A DNA stretch of 64,000 nt, taken from the NCBI RefSeq assembly GCF_004634215.1, contig NZ_SMMH01000012.1, positions 1-64,000 of the forward strand, in the 5' to 3' direction. A model generated the notes under the pieces. That model was not told the DNA's origin. It ran no database searches and was given only the letters and a program-made list of their open reading frames with translations. The DNA comes from Deinococcus fonticola. Its GTDB lineage: Bacteria > Deinococcota > Deinococci > Deinococcales > Deinococcaceae. The stretch's first letter is position 1. The number at the start of each line of letters is the position of its first letter. Both the position numbers and the translations under genes were made by a program. Below, in pieces: positions 7,460 through 16,617 of the stretch.

Positions 7460-9038
7460 ATGCCGGGCGACCCGGCGCGGGGGCCACGTCCTCCGGGGAT
7501 GTGCCGAAGCTCAGGGCGAAGGTGGTGCCCTGCGGCCCGGTGCTTTCCACGTGCAGCCGGGCGTCCATCTGGCTGGCGATCCACTCGGCGATGGAGAGCC
7601 CCAGACCCGCGCCACCCAGGTCGCGTTGCCGGGCCGGATCGGCGCGGTAGAAGCGCTCGAAGATGTGCGGCATCTCTTCGGCGGGAATGCCGCTGCCCTG
7701 ATCCGTGACGCGCACCGTGGTCTGCGATACGGCAGTCTGATGCACAGTGGTCTGCGGCGCCGCCCTGTTCCCCGGGTCGCTGTGCCCTGATGCGCTGCCC
7801 CCTGAGCCGCTGCCCCTTGACTCAGCGCCCGGCCCGGCCACGCTGTCCAGTTGCACCGTGATGGGTGTCCCGGCCGGGCTGTACTTCACGGCGTTGTCGA
7901 GCAGGATCAGCAACAGTTGCTTCAGGCGGTCGCGTTCGGCCTGCACGGTCACGCTCTTTTCCGGCAGCTGGAGGTGAAAGGCGTGGTCGGCGGTGAGTTT
8001 CCGGGCGTCGCGCACGGCCTCCAGAATCACCTCGTTCACGTTGACGGGCGCGCGGCGCAACTGCACGCCAGCGTCACTGCGGGCCAGCAGCAGCAGGTCT
8101 TCGACCAGGCGGGTCATGCGGCCCGTCTCCCGCTCGATCTCGCCCAGCATCTCCCAGCGTTCGGCCTCCCCCAGGTGCGGGTGCCGGCGCAGCAGTTCCA
8201 GGTTGCCGCTCATCACCGTCAGCGGCGCGCGCAGTTCGTGCGAGGCGTCCCCCACGAAGCGCTGCTGGGACTTCCAGGCGTCTTCCAGGCTGCCCAGCAT
8301 GCGGTTGAAGGTGGTGGCCAGGCGGCCCAGTTCGTCGCGGTTGCCGCTGGTCTGCACGCGCCGGCCCAGGTCGCGGCTGTCGGCGATGGCGCGGGCGGCG
8401 TCGGTCAGGCGCGACACCGGGCGCAGGGCCGCGCCCGCCACCCACCAGCCGATCAGCAGCACCGCCAGGGTCGAGAGCAGCACGATGTTGCCCAGCATGC
8501 GGGCCATGTTCAGTGAAGCCTCGTCCAGGCGGCCCAGCGGCGAGAGGCCCTCCACATACCCCACGGTGCGGCCCGCCTTGACGACCTGAATGACGTACCT
8601 GCGCCAGCGCTGGCCCTCGTAGGTAATGATGCCGAAGGCGGAATTCTTGCTGGTGGGCACGCTCGCCTGCGGCAATGGGAAAGGCAGCACCTTCAGGTAC
8701 GCGGGTTCCGCCGGATGCTCCAGCGGGCCCTGCGGGCGAACCGGGCGCAACCCGGGATCGCTGGCAGAGACGTACATCAGTTCGCCCTTGGGGGAGTAAC
8801 TGCGCATTACCATCACGATGCCGTCCTTGGTCGGCCCCAGCGTGTCGGTTTCCAGCGCGTAAGAGCGTCCATACGTGCGAATGCCGTTCTCGACGATGCG
8901 GGCACTGACCACCAGCAGCCGGTCGAGCGACAGGTACTGTTCGCGCACCGACGCCGTGTAGCTCACCAGCCCCACGGTCAGCAGCGCCAGGGCGCACAGC
9001 AGCCCGTACAGCAAGCTCAGGCGCACGCGCAGGGTCAT
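7449..9038 (-). CDS. Membrane sensor histidine kinase
   Basis: 529 aa. An N-terminal membrane segment is followed by a periplasmic sensor region of about 140 aa, a second membrane segment (LLSTLAVLLIGWWVAGA), a HAMP domain, a HisKA H-box with His267 (FVGDASHELRAPLTV), and an ATPase domain with N-box LLLILLDNAVKYS and G-boxes DQGSGIP and GGAGLGLSI. The ATPase domain carries an unusual 45-residue insert rich in Gly, Ser, Thr and Gln (about residues 396-442), containing near-repeats of QTTV/QTAV. The OmpR-type regulator at 12072-12749, on the same strand, is the best candidate partner although 3 kb separates them. Confidence 0.9.
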   Translation of the reverse strand: MTLRVRLSLLYGLLCALALLTVGLVSYTASVREQYLSLDRLLVVSARIVENGIRTYGRSYALETDTLGPTKDGIVMVMRSYSPKGELMYVSASDPGLRPVRPQGPLEHPAEPAYLKVLPFPLPQASVPTSKNSAFGIITYEGQRWRRYVIQVVKAGRTVGYVEGLSPLGRLDEASLNMARMLGNIVLLSTLAVLLIGWWVAGAALRPVSRLTDAARAIADSRDLGRRVQTSGNRDELGRLATTFNRMLGSLEDAWKSQQRFVGDASHELRAPLTVMSGNLELLRRHPHLGEAERWEMLGEIERETGRMTRLVEDLLLLARSDAGVQLRRAPVNVNEVILEAVRDARKLTADHAFHLQLPEKSVTVQAERDRLKQLLLILLDNAVKYSPAGTPITVQLDSVAGPGAESRGSGSGGSASGHSDPGNRAAPQTTVHQTAVSQTTVRVTDQGSGIPAEEMPHIFERFYRADPARQRDLGGAGLGLSIAEWIASQMDARLHVESTGPQGTTFALSFGTSPEDVAPAPGRPAFKA

Positions 9039-9259
9039 GCGCCTACTCTACCTGTCCCTCCCCTGGGCTTTCGTGCTTTACGCCCGAGTTGGATGGGTAT
9101 CCGCCGAGCAAGTCGGGGAAAAGGCATGTGTGGTCGCGCAGACACGCCGGCCCTGCCCGCCAGGGGTCGGTGCTGGTTCATCGGCCCAGATCCGCATCTT
9201 CCGACCATCCGTCAGGTCGGGGAGCACGCTGGCCGCCCGTCCCATATTCTCCAGCTCGG

Positions 9260-9661
9260 ATGCGTGACGATAGCCCCTGCCCCTACTGCGATACCGCTGA
9301 ACTTCGACGCGACGCTTTCGTCCTGGAGAATGAACTGTGCCTGCTGAGCATCAAACCCAGCGAGACGGGCGCCCTGGAAGGAGCGGGCATCATCATCCCG
9401 AAAGCCCACCGGCCCACGGTGTTCGACCTCACGCCGCAGGAATGGGTCGCCACACAGGAGTTGCTTCTCCAGGCGAAGGCGCATCTGGACGCCACGCTCG
9501 CTCCTGACGGATATAACGCGGGGTGGAATGTGGGCGAGGTCGGGGGCCAGCACGTGATGCACGCCCACTTTCACGTGATGCCGCGCTTTCAGGACGAACC
9601 GAGGGCCGGACAGGGAATCCGCAGTCACCTCAAAGACGCTGGGAATCGGCGCCGATCCTGA
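9260..9661 (+). CDS. HIT-family nucleotide hydrolase
   Basis: 133 aa. The histidine-triad motif HAHFHVMPR is at the C-terminal end (H-x-H-x-H-x-x). An N-terminal CPYC pair resembles the zinc site of many bacterial HIT proteins. Family members hydrolyse dinucleotides or nucleotide-phosphate conjugates; the substrate is not predictable here. Start ATG 9260 (MRDDSPCPYC) gives the normal family length. The gene is a single unit between divergent and convergent neighbours. Confidence 0.85.
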   Translation: MRDDSPCPYCDTAELRRDAFVLENELCLLSIKPSETGALEGAGIIIPKAHRPTVFDLTPQEWVATQELLLQAKAHLDATLAPDGYNAGWNVGEVGGQHVMHAHFHVMPRFQDEPRAGQGIRSHLKDAGNRRRS

Positions 9662-9733
9662 CCACAGTCGGCCGAAGCCGTGGCCTGGCTGGCCCCAGAT
9701 TCACCTGGGCGACGCCCCACGGCAAGGGTTCCT

Positions 9734-10159
9734 CTAGGCCAGGAGGGCCGACCCGAGAGCCAGGCACAGGGGCGAATAGATCGCTGTGTTCAGCCTGCGG
9801 AACTCGGGGTTGGCCTGGGTCAGGGCAGGCAGCGTGAAGCCCAGGCCTCCCCGCGCCAGCAGGGTGGCGCCCGCCAGCTGGCAGATACGCTGGCTGAGCG
9901 GCTGCCAGGGGCCAGGCCGGTGCGCGGTCACGAGGGCCGCTGTGGTGAACGTCAACGCGCCGGCCACGGCGAAACAGGCCGCCGGCGAGGGAAGGTGCCG
10001 TGGGGGGTTGGGAAACACCTTGCGCCCCAGGCTGGCCGGGTCGTGGCCGGGCCACACGCCGCCGCGCCCCCAGTGGGCGTGCAGGCCAGCGACGCCGAGC
10101 AAGGTCGCGCCGGTCAGGGTGGTGAGCAGCGGTAAACGGGTTTCACGGGTCTGGTTCAT
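9734..10159 (-). CDS. DUF3995 integral membrane protein
   Basis: 141 aa with about four membrane segments. The HAHWGRGGVWPG segment matches the His-Trp...Gly-Gly-Trp-Pro signature of DUF3995. ATG 10159 is chosen because AAGGA lies 7 nt upstream. Function is not established for the family. A possible operator, CGTTTGC...GCAAACG (10195-10201 and 10223-10229), lies just upstream of the start. The gene ends close to the convergent HIT gene. Confidence 0.75.
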   Translation of the reverse strand: MNQTRETRLPLLTTLTGATLLGVAGLHAHWGRGGVWPGHDPASLGRKVFPNPPRHLPSPAACFAVAGALTFTTAALVTAHRPGPWQPLSQRICQLAGATLLARGGLGFTLPALTQANPEFRRLNTAIYSPLCLALGSALLA

Positions 10160-10252
10160 TTCAATTCCTTGTCTCATACGGATTCCGTCTGTTTCGTTTG
10201 CGAATCGGGAAAGAACCGTTTTGCAAACGATTTGATCGGAGTCTGTCTCATG

Positions 10253-11377
10253 TCAATACTGCGGGGGTTGAGGGGCGTCGTGGATCATCATCTGGCGGGC
10301 ATTGTGCTGCGCGGCGGCCTCTGGAGTCCGCCCGATGACCCAGTCGCGCAGGCGCAGGAGGGGGGCAGCTTCGAGTTGTCCAAACCGGCCCACCACACGT
10401 GATTGCCGCGCGATGGCCTGCACCCGCGTTCTGCGCACCTGGGCATAAGAGGCCAGGGCCTGCGGTGTCAGCCCCTGGTGGTACAGGCATTCGGCCAGCA
10501 CCACAGCGTCCTCGATGCTGGTGCCGGCCCCCTGACCCAGGTTGGGGGTCAGGCCGTGGGCCGCGTCGCCCAGGAAAGCCAGGCGCGGCCTGTGCCACAC
10601 ATGCGTTTTCAGTTCCCGGACATCCGTTTGAATGACCCTGGTTTCGGGCGGCATGCTGTCCATGACCCGCCGAACCTCTTCAGGGAATGCCTCAAAGAGC
10701 GGCCAGGGAAAAGCGGGAGACTTGACCCGCGCCGGACTGTTGAAGGTCGCATACACGTAGAGTTGCCCCTGCCCGATAGGCACCAGGCCGAGGCGGCGTC
10801 CTGAGCCCCAGTATTCGACCGGTTCGCTCAGGCCCAGCGGGTCAGGCTGCGTGTAGCGCCAGCTGGTGTACCCGCTGTAGACGGGCGAAGGGGTGCCGGG
10901 CTGACTGCGGCGCACGCCCGAGTGCAGGCCGTCGGCCGCGACCACCAGCTCGTAAAGGGCCTTTCCTTGCCCGCTGGTGACCTCGATGTGCTCTCGCCTG
11001 TCCTGCACGTCCGTGACCTCCCGGCCGTACTGGGGCTGTAAGCCCTGGCTCAGGATGTGCCGCAGGTCGGCGCGGTGAATGGCAAGCGCCTCGCCCCAGC
11101 GGCTGAGCGCCTTCAGGTCGAGGTCTTGCAGCACGGCGCCGCTATCACTTTTGATGCGGGCGCGGTGGTAGACCTGGCCGCGTGCGCGCAGGGCTGGCCC
11201 GAACCCCAGGGCATCAAGGAGGCGGGTGGCGTTGATGGTCAGCGAAAGGCCGGCGCCTTCTGGCCGGGTGGGCGGCATCTGCTCGAACAGGTCAAACTCG
11301 ATGCCCCGTTTGCGGAGGCACTGGGCCAGCGTCAGGCCTCCGATCCCCGCCCCGACGATCAGTATCTTTCCGGTCAT
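10253..11377 (-). CDS. FAD-dependent monooxygenase (aromatic hydroxylase type)
   Basis: 374 aa. The FAD-binding motif GAGIGG (9-14) opens the protein. The family's second FAD motif, FLGDAAHGLTPNLGQGAG, is in the C-terminal half, and IHRADLRHIL lies between. It belongs to the PF01494 group (PHBH, TetX and similar enzymes), which uses NAD(P)H and O2 to hydroxylate a small molecule or antibiotic. It is the second gene of an operon with tetR, overlapping it by ATGA at 11374-11377. This suggests an inducible detoxification unit in which the TetR ligand is also the substrate; that is inference. Confidence 0.88.
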   Translation of the reverse strand: MTGKILIVGAGIGGLTLAQCLRKRGIEFDLFEQMPPTRPEGAGLSLTINATRLLDALGFGPALRARGQVYHRARIKSDSGAVLQDLDLKALSRWGEALAIHRADLRHILSQGLQPQYGREVTDVQDRREHIEVTSGQGKALYELVVAADGLHSGVRRSQPGTPSPVYSGYTSWRYTQPDPLGLSEPVEYWGSGRRLGLVPIGQGQLYVYATFNSPARVKSPAFPWPLFEAFPEEVRRVMDSMPPETRVIQTDVRELKTHVWHRPRLAFLGDAAHGLTPNLGQGAGTSIEDAVVLAECLYHQGLTPQALASYAQVRRTRVQAIARQSRVVGRFGQLEAAPLLRLRDWVIGRTPEAAAQHNARQMMIHDAPQPPQY

Positions 11378-11976
11378 GCGCGGTGCACCTCCAGCTGCCA
11401 GCTGAACTGCTGGGCCAGGCGCGGTTCAAGCGATTCGAACGCGATGGCGCCACAGAACCAGCTTTGCAGCAAGCCCTGGTACAGCCCAAACACCAGTTCG
11501 GCCAGCAGCGTGGGGTCGGTGTCGCGGCGCAGTTCACCCCGGCGGCGGTAGCCATCGATGATCTCGGCAAGGTGCGCAATAAAACGCTGTGCCTGCTGAA
11601 TCTCCTGTTCCTGCCAGCGGTTCTTGCCGTACAGGAATTCGCGGCAAAACGCCCTGGAGAGTTCGGGATGCTCGCCATAAAAGTGCAAAAAGGGCTGCAA
11701 CTGCCTGAGCAGGGCCACGTCCAGCGGCGCCCCGTCCTCGTGGGCTGGAACGCCGAGGCGCTGGGCAATGGCGTCATGAAAGACCAGCAGCAGCAGTTCG
11801 GCCTTGTCTCCGGCATGCAGGATCACCGTGGCCGGCGACACGTCCGCCTGCTCGGCGATCTGACGCACCGTGGTGGCGTCGTACCCCTGGGTGCTGAACA
11901 GCTGCCAGGCCGCCTCGCGGATGCGCTCCAGCCGCTGCTGCTTGTGTCTCTCCCGCCGAGTTTCCGTTTGCTCCAT
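11374..11976 (-). CDS. TetR-family transcriptional regulator
   Basis: 200 aa. The N-terminal helix-turn-helix reads REAAWQLFSTQGYDATTVRQIAEQADVSPATV, and a ligand-binding domain with FLYGKNRW and LVFGLYQGLLQSWF follows. Two copies of a 12-bp near-palindrome lie 16 bp upstream of the start, as expected for autorepression. It is translationally coupled to the flavin monooxygenase that follows. The inducer is unknown. Confidence 0.92.
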   Translation of the reverse strand: MEQTETRRERHKQQRLERIREAAWQLFSTQGYDATTVRQIAEQADVSPATVILHAGDKAELLLLVFHDAIAQRLGVPAHEDGAPLDVALLRQLQPFLHFYGEHPELSRAFCREFLYGKNRWQEQEIQQAQRFIAHLAEIIDGYRRRGELRRDTDPTLLAELVFGLYQGLLQSWFCGAIAFESLEPRLAQQFSWQLEVHRA

Positions 11977-11991
11977 ACCAGCAGAGTAAAG

Positions 11992-12019
11992 TAAACGTGT
12001 TTAAAAATAAACATGTTTA
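11992..12019. promoter_or_regulatory. Tandem operator for the TetR regulator
   Basis: TAAACGTGTTTA (11992-12003) and TAAACATGTTTA (12008-12019), 4 bp apart, so the centres are 16 bp apart. The second is a perfect palindrome and the first has one mismatch. The pair also forms one large inverted repeat. It lies between tetR and the neighbouring response-regulator gene. No further copy was noticed in the window. Confidence 0.75.
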
Positions 12020-12071
12020 TTCTAGGTCGATGGAAAATAATGGGAAGTCGCGCTCTGCGGTAGAGCCCTCC

Positions 12072-12749
12072 TTACCCTTTGCGAAGCACGTACCCGACGC
12101 CGCGAATGGTGTGAATGAGGCGTGGTTCACCGGCTTCTTCGAGCTTTTGCCGGAGTTGCTTGACGTAGGTTTCCACGACGTTCGGGTCGCCCAGGAAATC
12201 CAGGCCCCAGGCGCGGTCGAGCAGTACGGATTTGCTCTGCACGCGCTCGGGTTGCTCCATGAAGGCGTGCAGCAGCCGGAATTCCTGCGCGGTGAGGGTA
12301 ATATCGCGCCCGGCGCGGCTCACGGTGTGGCTGGCCGGGTCAAGCGTCAGGTCACTGAAGGTCAGGCCGCTGGGCGTGTCCTGCTCACGCCGGCGCAGCA
12401 GGGCACGGACGCGGGCGACCAGCACGTCGAAACTGAAGGGCTTGGTGACGTAATCGTCTGCGCCGCCCCGGAAGCCCGCCACCTGTTCGCCGGGGCCGTC
12501 ACGGGCGGTTAGCATCAGCACCGGCAGGGAAGGATGGGTCTGGCGCAGTGAGCGCAGCACGTCCAGGCCATCGATACCGGGCAGCATCACGTCCAGAATC
12601 ACCAGATCGGGCGAGCAGGGCCGCAGCGCCGAGAGGCCCGTTTCGCCGTCCGGGGCCGTCTCCACCGTGAAGCCCTCGTACTTCAGGCCGCGTTCCAGCA
12701 GACTGCGGACGCCGGGGTCATCGTCGATCACCAGGATGCGGGCAGGCAC
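12072..12749 (-). CDS. OmpR-family response regulator
   Basis: 225 aa: a receiver domain (acidic pair LVIDDDPG, phospho-Asp in LVILDVMLPGIDG, Lys in YVTKPFSF), then a winged-helix DNA-binding domain ending in IHTIRGVGYVLRKG, the usual OmpR/PhoB C-terminus. Its partner is probably the membrane kinase at 7449-9038, same strand. The tetR-monooxygenase pair and the DUF3995 and HIT genes lie between them, as if they had been inserted into a two-component operon. Confidence 0.92.
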   Translation of the reverse strand: MPARILVIDDDPGVRSLLERGLKYEGFTVETAPDGETGLSALRPCSPDLVILDVMLPGIDGLDVLRSLRQTHPSLPVLMLTARDGPGEQVAGFRGGADDYVTKPFSFDVLVARVRALLRRREQDTPSGLTFSDLTLDPASHTVSRAGRDITLTAQEFRLLHAFMEQPERVQSKSVLLDRAWGLDFLGDPNVVETYVKQLRQKLEEAGEPRLIHTIRGVGYVLRKG

Positions 12750-12859
12750 CCTCCCAGTGTAAGGGGACGGAGTGTAAGGGGCCAGCTTCAGGGGGTGCCC
12801 TCAGCCGGGCCTCAGGTTCGCTCCAGGGTCGGAACAGCTTGAACTTTTACCCTGCGGGC

Positions 12860-13339
12860 ATGACCCTACAAACTCAGGTCAAGGTGTTTTCCGCCGACCT
12901 AGCGTCGTTCGGTGGCGTGCGCCTGCGCCGCGTCAGCGTGCTGGTGGGCGGGCAGCCGCGGCAAATGCTGCTGCACGAACTGGGCCGCGCCGGGGCCTTC
13001 GTGATGTCCGGCGCGGCCGGGGCTGATGGGGCGGCGGCCTATGCCGGTGAACTGCTGGTCAAAGCCGAGTGGGGTGAGCCGCTCGGCAGCGTCACCGAGC
13101 TGCACAGCGACCCGGTGTCCGGCGAGGTACAGGGCTACACCGTGCAGCTGCGCGTGAAGGGCCAACACCCTGTGACGGTGCACCTGGCCGCCGACGCGAC
13201 GTTCTGGTGGAACGGCGAACTGTGCTGCACCAAACGCGCCGCCTACCACCTGCGCGACATCGGGCGTGGACGCCGTGACCCGCGCAGCCCCCTGCCGCCC
13301 GCCCCGGCTCGCGGGCGGGTGCGGGCCAGCGCCGCCTGA
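12860..13339 (+). CDS. Hypothetical protein
   Basis: About 159 aa, not recognised. The central part (residues about 5-125) has alternating beta-type sequence, followed by WWNGELCCTKRAAYHLR and an Arg/Pro/Ala-rich basic tail. ATG 12860 is chosen because TACCCT (12848-12853) ends 6 nt before it, a leaderless arrangement; the reading frame also allows an ATG at 12839. It is a single-gene unit, convergent with the DUF808 gene, with a hairpin between. Confidence 0.6.
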   Translation: MTLQTQVKVFSADLASFGGVRLRRVSVLVGGQPRQMLLHELGRAGAFVMSGAAGADGAAAYAGELLVKAEWGEPLGSVTELHSDPVSGEVQGYTVQLRVKGQHPVTVHLAADATFWWNGELCCTKRAAYHLRDIGRGRRDPRSPLPPAPARGRVRASAA

Positions 13340-13355
13340 TCCGGGAAAAAACGTT

Positions 13356-13382
13356 GAAGGAGACGCGCAGAGCGTCTCCTTC
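13356..13382 (-). terminator. Intrinsic terminator of the DUF808 gene
   Basis: An 11-bp perfect stem, GAAGGAGACGC (13356-13366) and GCGTCTCCTTC (13372-13382), with a 5-nt loop. Read on the minus strand it is followed by AACG and a T6 run. Confidence 0.85.
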
Positions 13383-13397
13383 TCCATTCGGTCGGCT

Positions 13398-14342
13398 TCA
13401 GTGCGCGGCGGCGCCCCGCTTAGGGATGAAGTGCATGACCGCCACGATGATGGCGCCCACGGTCAGGCCGACAATGCCGGAGACCACGGTTTCCACCAGC
13501 CATTTCACGAAGCTGGCGGCGGCCGGCAGGGCCACTTCGGCGCGGTGCTCCAGGTCGTGCAGCAGGTGCGCGGGGCCTTTAATCCCCAGTTCCTCCAGGC
13601 CCACGATCAGGATGTGGCCGCCCACCCACAGCATGGCCGCCGTGCCGATGGTGGCCAGCGCCGAGAGCACCAGCGGCATGCCCTTGACCAGGCCACGCCC
13701 GAAGCCCGCCAGGCCGGAGCCGCTGCGGGCCAGGCGCAGGCCGATATCGTCCATTTTCACGATCAGGGCCACCACGCCGTACACCAGCGCGGTGATCAGC
13801 ACCGCCACCGCGATCAGGCTGGCGGCCCGCAGGCCCAGGCTCTGGTCGGCTACTTCAGACAGGGCGATCGCCATGATCTCGGCGGACAGGATGAAATCGG
13901 TGCGGATGGCCCCGGCGACCATCTGCTGCTCGTGCTCACGGGTGCCCTGGGCAGCGGCGGCGCTTTCCCCTTCTTCGTGGTGCCCACCGCTGAGCGCCTC
14001 ATAGACCTTTTCTGCGCCCTCGTAGCACAGGTACAGGGCGCCCAGCATCAGGATGGGCGTGATGGCCTGCGGCAGGAACTGGCTGAGCAGCAGCGCCACC
14101 GGCAGGATCATGATGATCTTGTTGCGCAGTGAGCCGATGGCAATGCGTTTAATGATGGGCAGTTCGCGGTCCGGCGTGAAGCCGGTGACGTAACGGGGCG
14201 TCACGGCGGTGTCGTCCACCACCACGCCCACCGCCTTCAGGCTGGCCTTGCCGGCGGCGGCGCCGATATCGTCCACCGACGCGGCGGCCAGTTTGGCGAT
14301 CAGGGCCACGTCGTCCAGCAGCGCCACCAGGCCGCCGCTCAT
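13398..14342 (-). CDS. DUF808 (YedI-type) inner membrane protein
   Basis: 314 aa with several membrane helices. The N-terminal LLDDVALIAKLAAASVDDIG and KAVGVVVDDTAVTPRYVTGF segments are typical of the DUF808/YedI family, as is the RNKIIMILPVALLLSQFLP helix. Family function is unknown. The gene is a single transcription unit with its own terminator. Confidence 0.85.
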   Translation of the reverse strand: MSGGLVALLDDVALIAKLAAASVDDIGAAAGKASLKAVGVVVDDTAVTPRYVTGFTPDRELPIIKRIAIGSLRNKIIMILPVALLLSQFLPQAITPILMLGALYLCYEGAEKVYEALSGGHHEEGESAAAAQGTREHEQQMVAGAIRTDFILSAEIMAIALSEVADQSLGLRAASLIAVAVLITALVYGVVALIVKMDDIGLRLARSGSGLAGFGRGLVKGMPLVLSALATIGTAAMLWVGGHILIVGLEELGIKGPAHLLHDLEHRAEVALPAAASFVKWLVETVVSGIVGLTVGAIIVAVMHFIPKRGAAAH

Positions 14343-14477
14343 GCCGAGACCTCGCGGCGGGGAGCAGGCGGGACAAAGGAAGGTTCGGGAAAGAAGCGGG
14401 TCACGTTCCCTAAAGTAGCAATTCTGCGCTCTGAGGGCATTCCGGTGAAGTTAACGTGCGCCTGCCCAGGGAGGCAC

Positions 14478-15425
14478 TCAGAAGCCCTCGACCTCGGCAG
14501 ACACGTCGTCCTCGGCGACGGCCACGTAACGGCGCGTGGTGTCCACCGAAGCGTGCCCCAGGAACAGACCCACCCGCGTGAAATCGCGCGTGGCGGCGTA
14601 CAGGCGCGTGCCGGAGTGCTTGCGGGCGGCGTGAAACCCGCGCCACACCAGGCCAGCCTGCGCGAAGGCTTTTTTCATGCGGTAGCACGCCTGGCCGTAA
14701 TCCCAGGCGAAGTAGCGCCCGTCTGCTGTGACCGGCGGCACGTCGTGCAGGGCGGCGCGCACCCTGGCCCCCAGCGGCACACGCCGCACCTTGCCACCCT
14801 TGCCATGCACAGTCAGGGTATGCCCGTGCAGGTCGCCCTGCCGCACGCCCAGCGCCTCGTTGACGCGCAGGCCGGCGTGGGCGCACAGCAGCAGCAGGGC
14901 CGCCAGGCGCGGCTCGCAGAGGGGCAGCACCGCGTCGATTTCGCGCATGTACGGCGGGTTCTTCACGATGCCAGGGGTGGGGTCGGCGGGCACGAAGGCG
15001 CCGTCGAAGGGTTGCGCTTCGGTGGCCCCGGCCCAGCGCAGGGCGCGGTACAGGGCGCGCGCCCCGGCCACGTACTGCGCCACGGTGGCTGCCGACAGCC
15101 GGCCCGTTTTGCCTTTGCCCTGGCTGGGGCGCTGCTGCAGGGTCGCCAGGTAACGCCCGCCGTCGCGCCGCCCCGGACGCAGCAGTTGCACGCCACTTGC
15201 CTGCGCCCACGGCACGAAATCGCGCACGGCCAGCGCGTAGGCGTCCAGGGTTTTGCGGCTGGTTCGTGCTCCCTTGCGGCTGGCGGTGGTCATGTACGCC
15301 TGCGTGATCAGGGTCAGGGCCTCCACGTCGTAGGTGGCCGCCGCTTCCACCGCCCGCACCCGCAGCGTCTGATCGGACAGACCGGCCAGACCAAGCGCAC
15401 TCTGCACCGGCACCAGATCATTCAC
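14478..15425 (-). CDS. Tyrosine recombinase (XerC/D or integrase type)
   Basis: 315 aa from GTG 15425. The catalytic set is complete: Arg187 ([12 protein letters not shown]), Lys209 (HGKGGKVRR), His265 and Arg268 (FHAARKH), His291 ([11 protein letters not shown]) and Tyr300 (RRYVAV). An N-terminal SAM-like core-binding domain precedes it. On a plasmid such enzymes usually resolve multimers or integrate elements. TACACT on the minus strand (15432-15437) ends 6 nt before the GTG, so the mRNA is probably leaderless. A related but catalytically degenerate gene is divergently transcribed from the same 70-bp region. Confidence 0.92.
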   Translation of the reverse strand: MNDLVPVQSALGLAGLSDQTLRVRAVEAAATYDVEALTLITQAYMTTASRKGARTSRKTLDAYALAVRDFVPWAQASGVQLLRPGRRDGGRYLATLQQRPSQGKGKTGRLSAATVAQYVAGARALYRALRWAGATEAQPFDGAFVPADPTPGIVKNPPYMREIDAVLPLCEPRLAALLLLCAHAGLRVNEALGVRQGDLHGHTLTVHGKGGKVRRVPLGARVRAALHDVPPVTADGRYFAWDYGQACYRMKKAFAQAGLVWRGFHAARKHSGTRLYAATRDFTRVGLFLGHASVDTTRRYVAVAEDDVSAEVEGF

Positions 15426-15431
15426 GCCGAC

Positions 15432-15490
15432 AGTGTAGTGCAGCGCCAGGAGGGGCGCAGTAATCGTTACACTGGGCCACCCGCTACACT
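15432..15490. promoter_or_regulatory. Divergent leaderless promoter pair for the two recombinase genes
   Basis: The minus-strand -10 TACACT (15432-15437) lies 6 nt before GTG 15425. The plus-strand -10 TACACT (15485-15490) lies 5 nt before ATG 15496. Both genes are thus expected to have no 5' leader. TTACACTGGG near 15464 repeats part of the plus-strand box. Confidence 0.65.
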
Positions 15491-15495
15491 GGGGC

Positions 15496-16383
15496 ATGAC
15501 GTTTTCCGACGATCAGGCCCGCAAGCTGACGCAGGCTTTGCAGCAAGCTGATCTGGAAGCCCTGTTGCCCCTGATCCGTGAACAGTTGCCGGTGCCGCCC
15601 AACCAGGCGTATACGCTGCTGCGCCTGATCTTCGAGCAGGCCGCGCGGGAGCATGTGAACCTGCTGTACCCGCCAGACGATTTTCACCCGTGGCTGCTGC
15701 GGGCCGCGAGCATCAACCACAATGGCCGCGAGGCCAAACCCAACACCATGCGGCTGCGGGTGTCGCTGCTGTCCAAGATCTACTCGTACCTGGTGGATCA
15801 GGAACTGCTGCTCAAACACCCCTTGCAGCATCTCAAGCGCCCGCCCAACGAACGCAAGACCACGCCGCTGCTGCCCCGCGCCGATCTGGAACGCCTGCAC
15901 CTGCACACGCGCGCTGATCCGGCGCTGCACGCGGCGCTGATCCTCATCGACGAGCACGCCTTCCGGGTGCGCGAGCTGCTGCAACTTCAGTGGGAGGATT
16001 TCGACCCGGCGACCGGCGCGGCCCTGCGTCCGCATGCCCTGACGCGCCTGAGTGACACGGCCCTGCACGCGCTGCACCCCTTGCAGGCGCAGGCAGGCGG
16101 TACCTTTGCGCGCGGGCGGGTTTTCCCTTACAAGTACGAGCGTGACCTGCGTTCGGCGCTGCACCTGGCCTGCCGCCAGGCAAACGTACCCTACACCCCG
16201 CCGGGCGAACTGCGGCGCGTGGCCCTGCGTGATCACCCATTCACCGCGCAGCAGGCCGGGTTCGCTGCGCTGGACGGCGACCGCAGTTTGGCGAAAGCCA
16301 CCGAGCTGGCGCGCGGCGTGGCCGAACGGCTGGGAGGAGACAGAGGCCATACAGAGCCGGAGAACCCACCGCAGACGCCTTAA
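15496..16383 (+). CDS. Tyrosine recombinase-like protein lacking most catalytic residues
   Basis: 295 aa. The N-terminal core-binding type domain ([22 protein letters not shown]) is followed by [18 protein letters not shown], which aligns with the Arg-I box of tyrosine recombinases (Arg157). Beyond this, the expected H-x-x-R box is replaced by [13 protein letters not shown], and no LGH box or nucleophilic Tyr follows. It is therefore probably not a strand-transferase. It shares a divergent promoter region with the complete recombinase, so it could be an accessory or DNA-binding partner, or a decayed paralogue. It runs open for its full length with no stop. Confidence 0.7.
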   Translation: MTFSDDQARKLTQALQQADLEALLPLIREQLPVPPNQAYTLLRLIFEQAAREHVNLLYPPDDFHPWLLRAASINHNGREAKPNTMRLRVSLLSKIYSYLVDQELLLKHPLQHLKRPPNERKTTPLLPRADLERLHLHTRADPALHAALILIDEHAFRVRELLQLQWEDFDPATGAALRPHALTRLSDTALHALHPLQAQAGGTFARGRVFPYKYERDLRSALHLACRQANVPYTPPGELRRVALRDHPFTAQQAGFAALDGDRSLAKATELARGVAERLGGDRGHTEPENPPQTP

Positions 16384-16583
16384 GGTTCGGTACGGTCACT
16401 GTCTGTACGGGTGGGCGCGGCTGCTGGAGTGGATGCTAAAGAGCGATGTTTATCTGTAGCCTACTTCCGTGGGCTGCTGTGGCTGGCCGAAATGCTGTTA
16501 CCCAACTGCACCTGTGGCACCCGCTCACTCCAACGTGCAGGAACGGGGTGGGGTCGTCTGGCTTACCCCTGACCAGCAACACA

Positions 16584-16611
16584 TTGTCCGGTCAGATTGC
16601 AGTCCTAAAAT
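16584..16611 (+). promoter_or_regulatory. Promoter of the 90-aa hypothetical gene
   Basis: -35 TTGTCC (16584-16589), a 16-bp spacer, and -10 TAAAAT (16606-16611), which ends 6 nt before ATG 16618. This is a leaderless arrangement. Confidence 0.6.
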
Positions 16612-16617
16612 TCTGTT

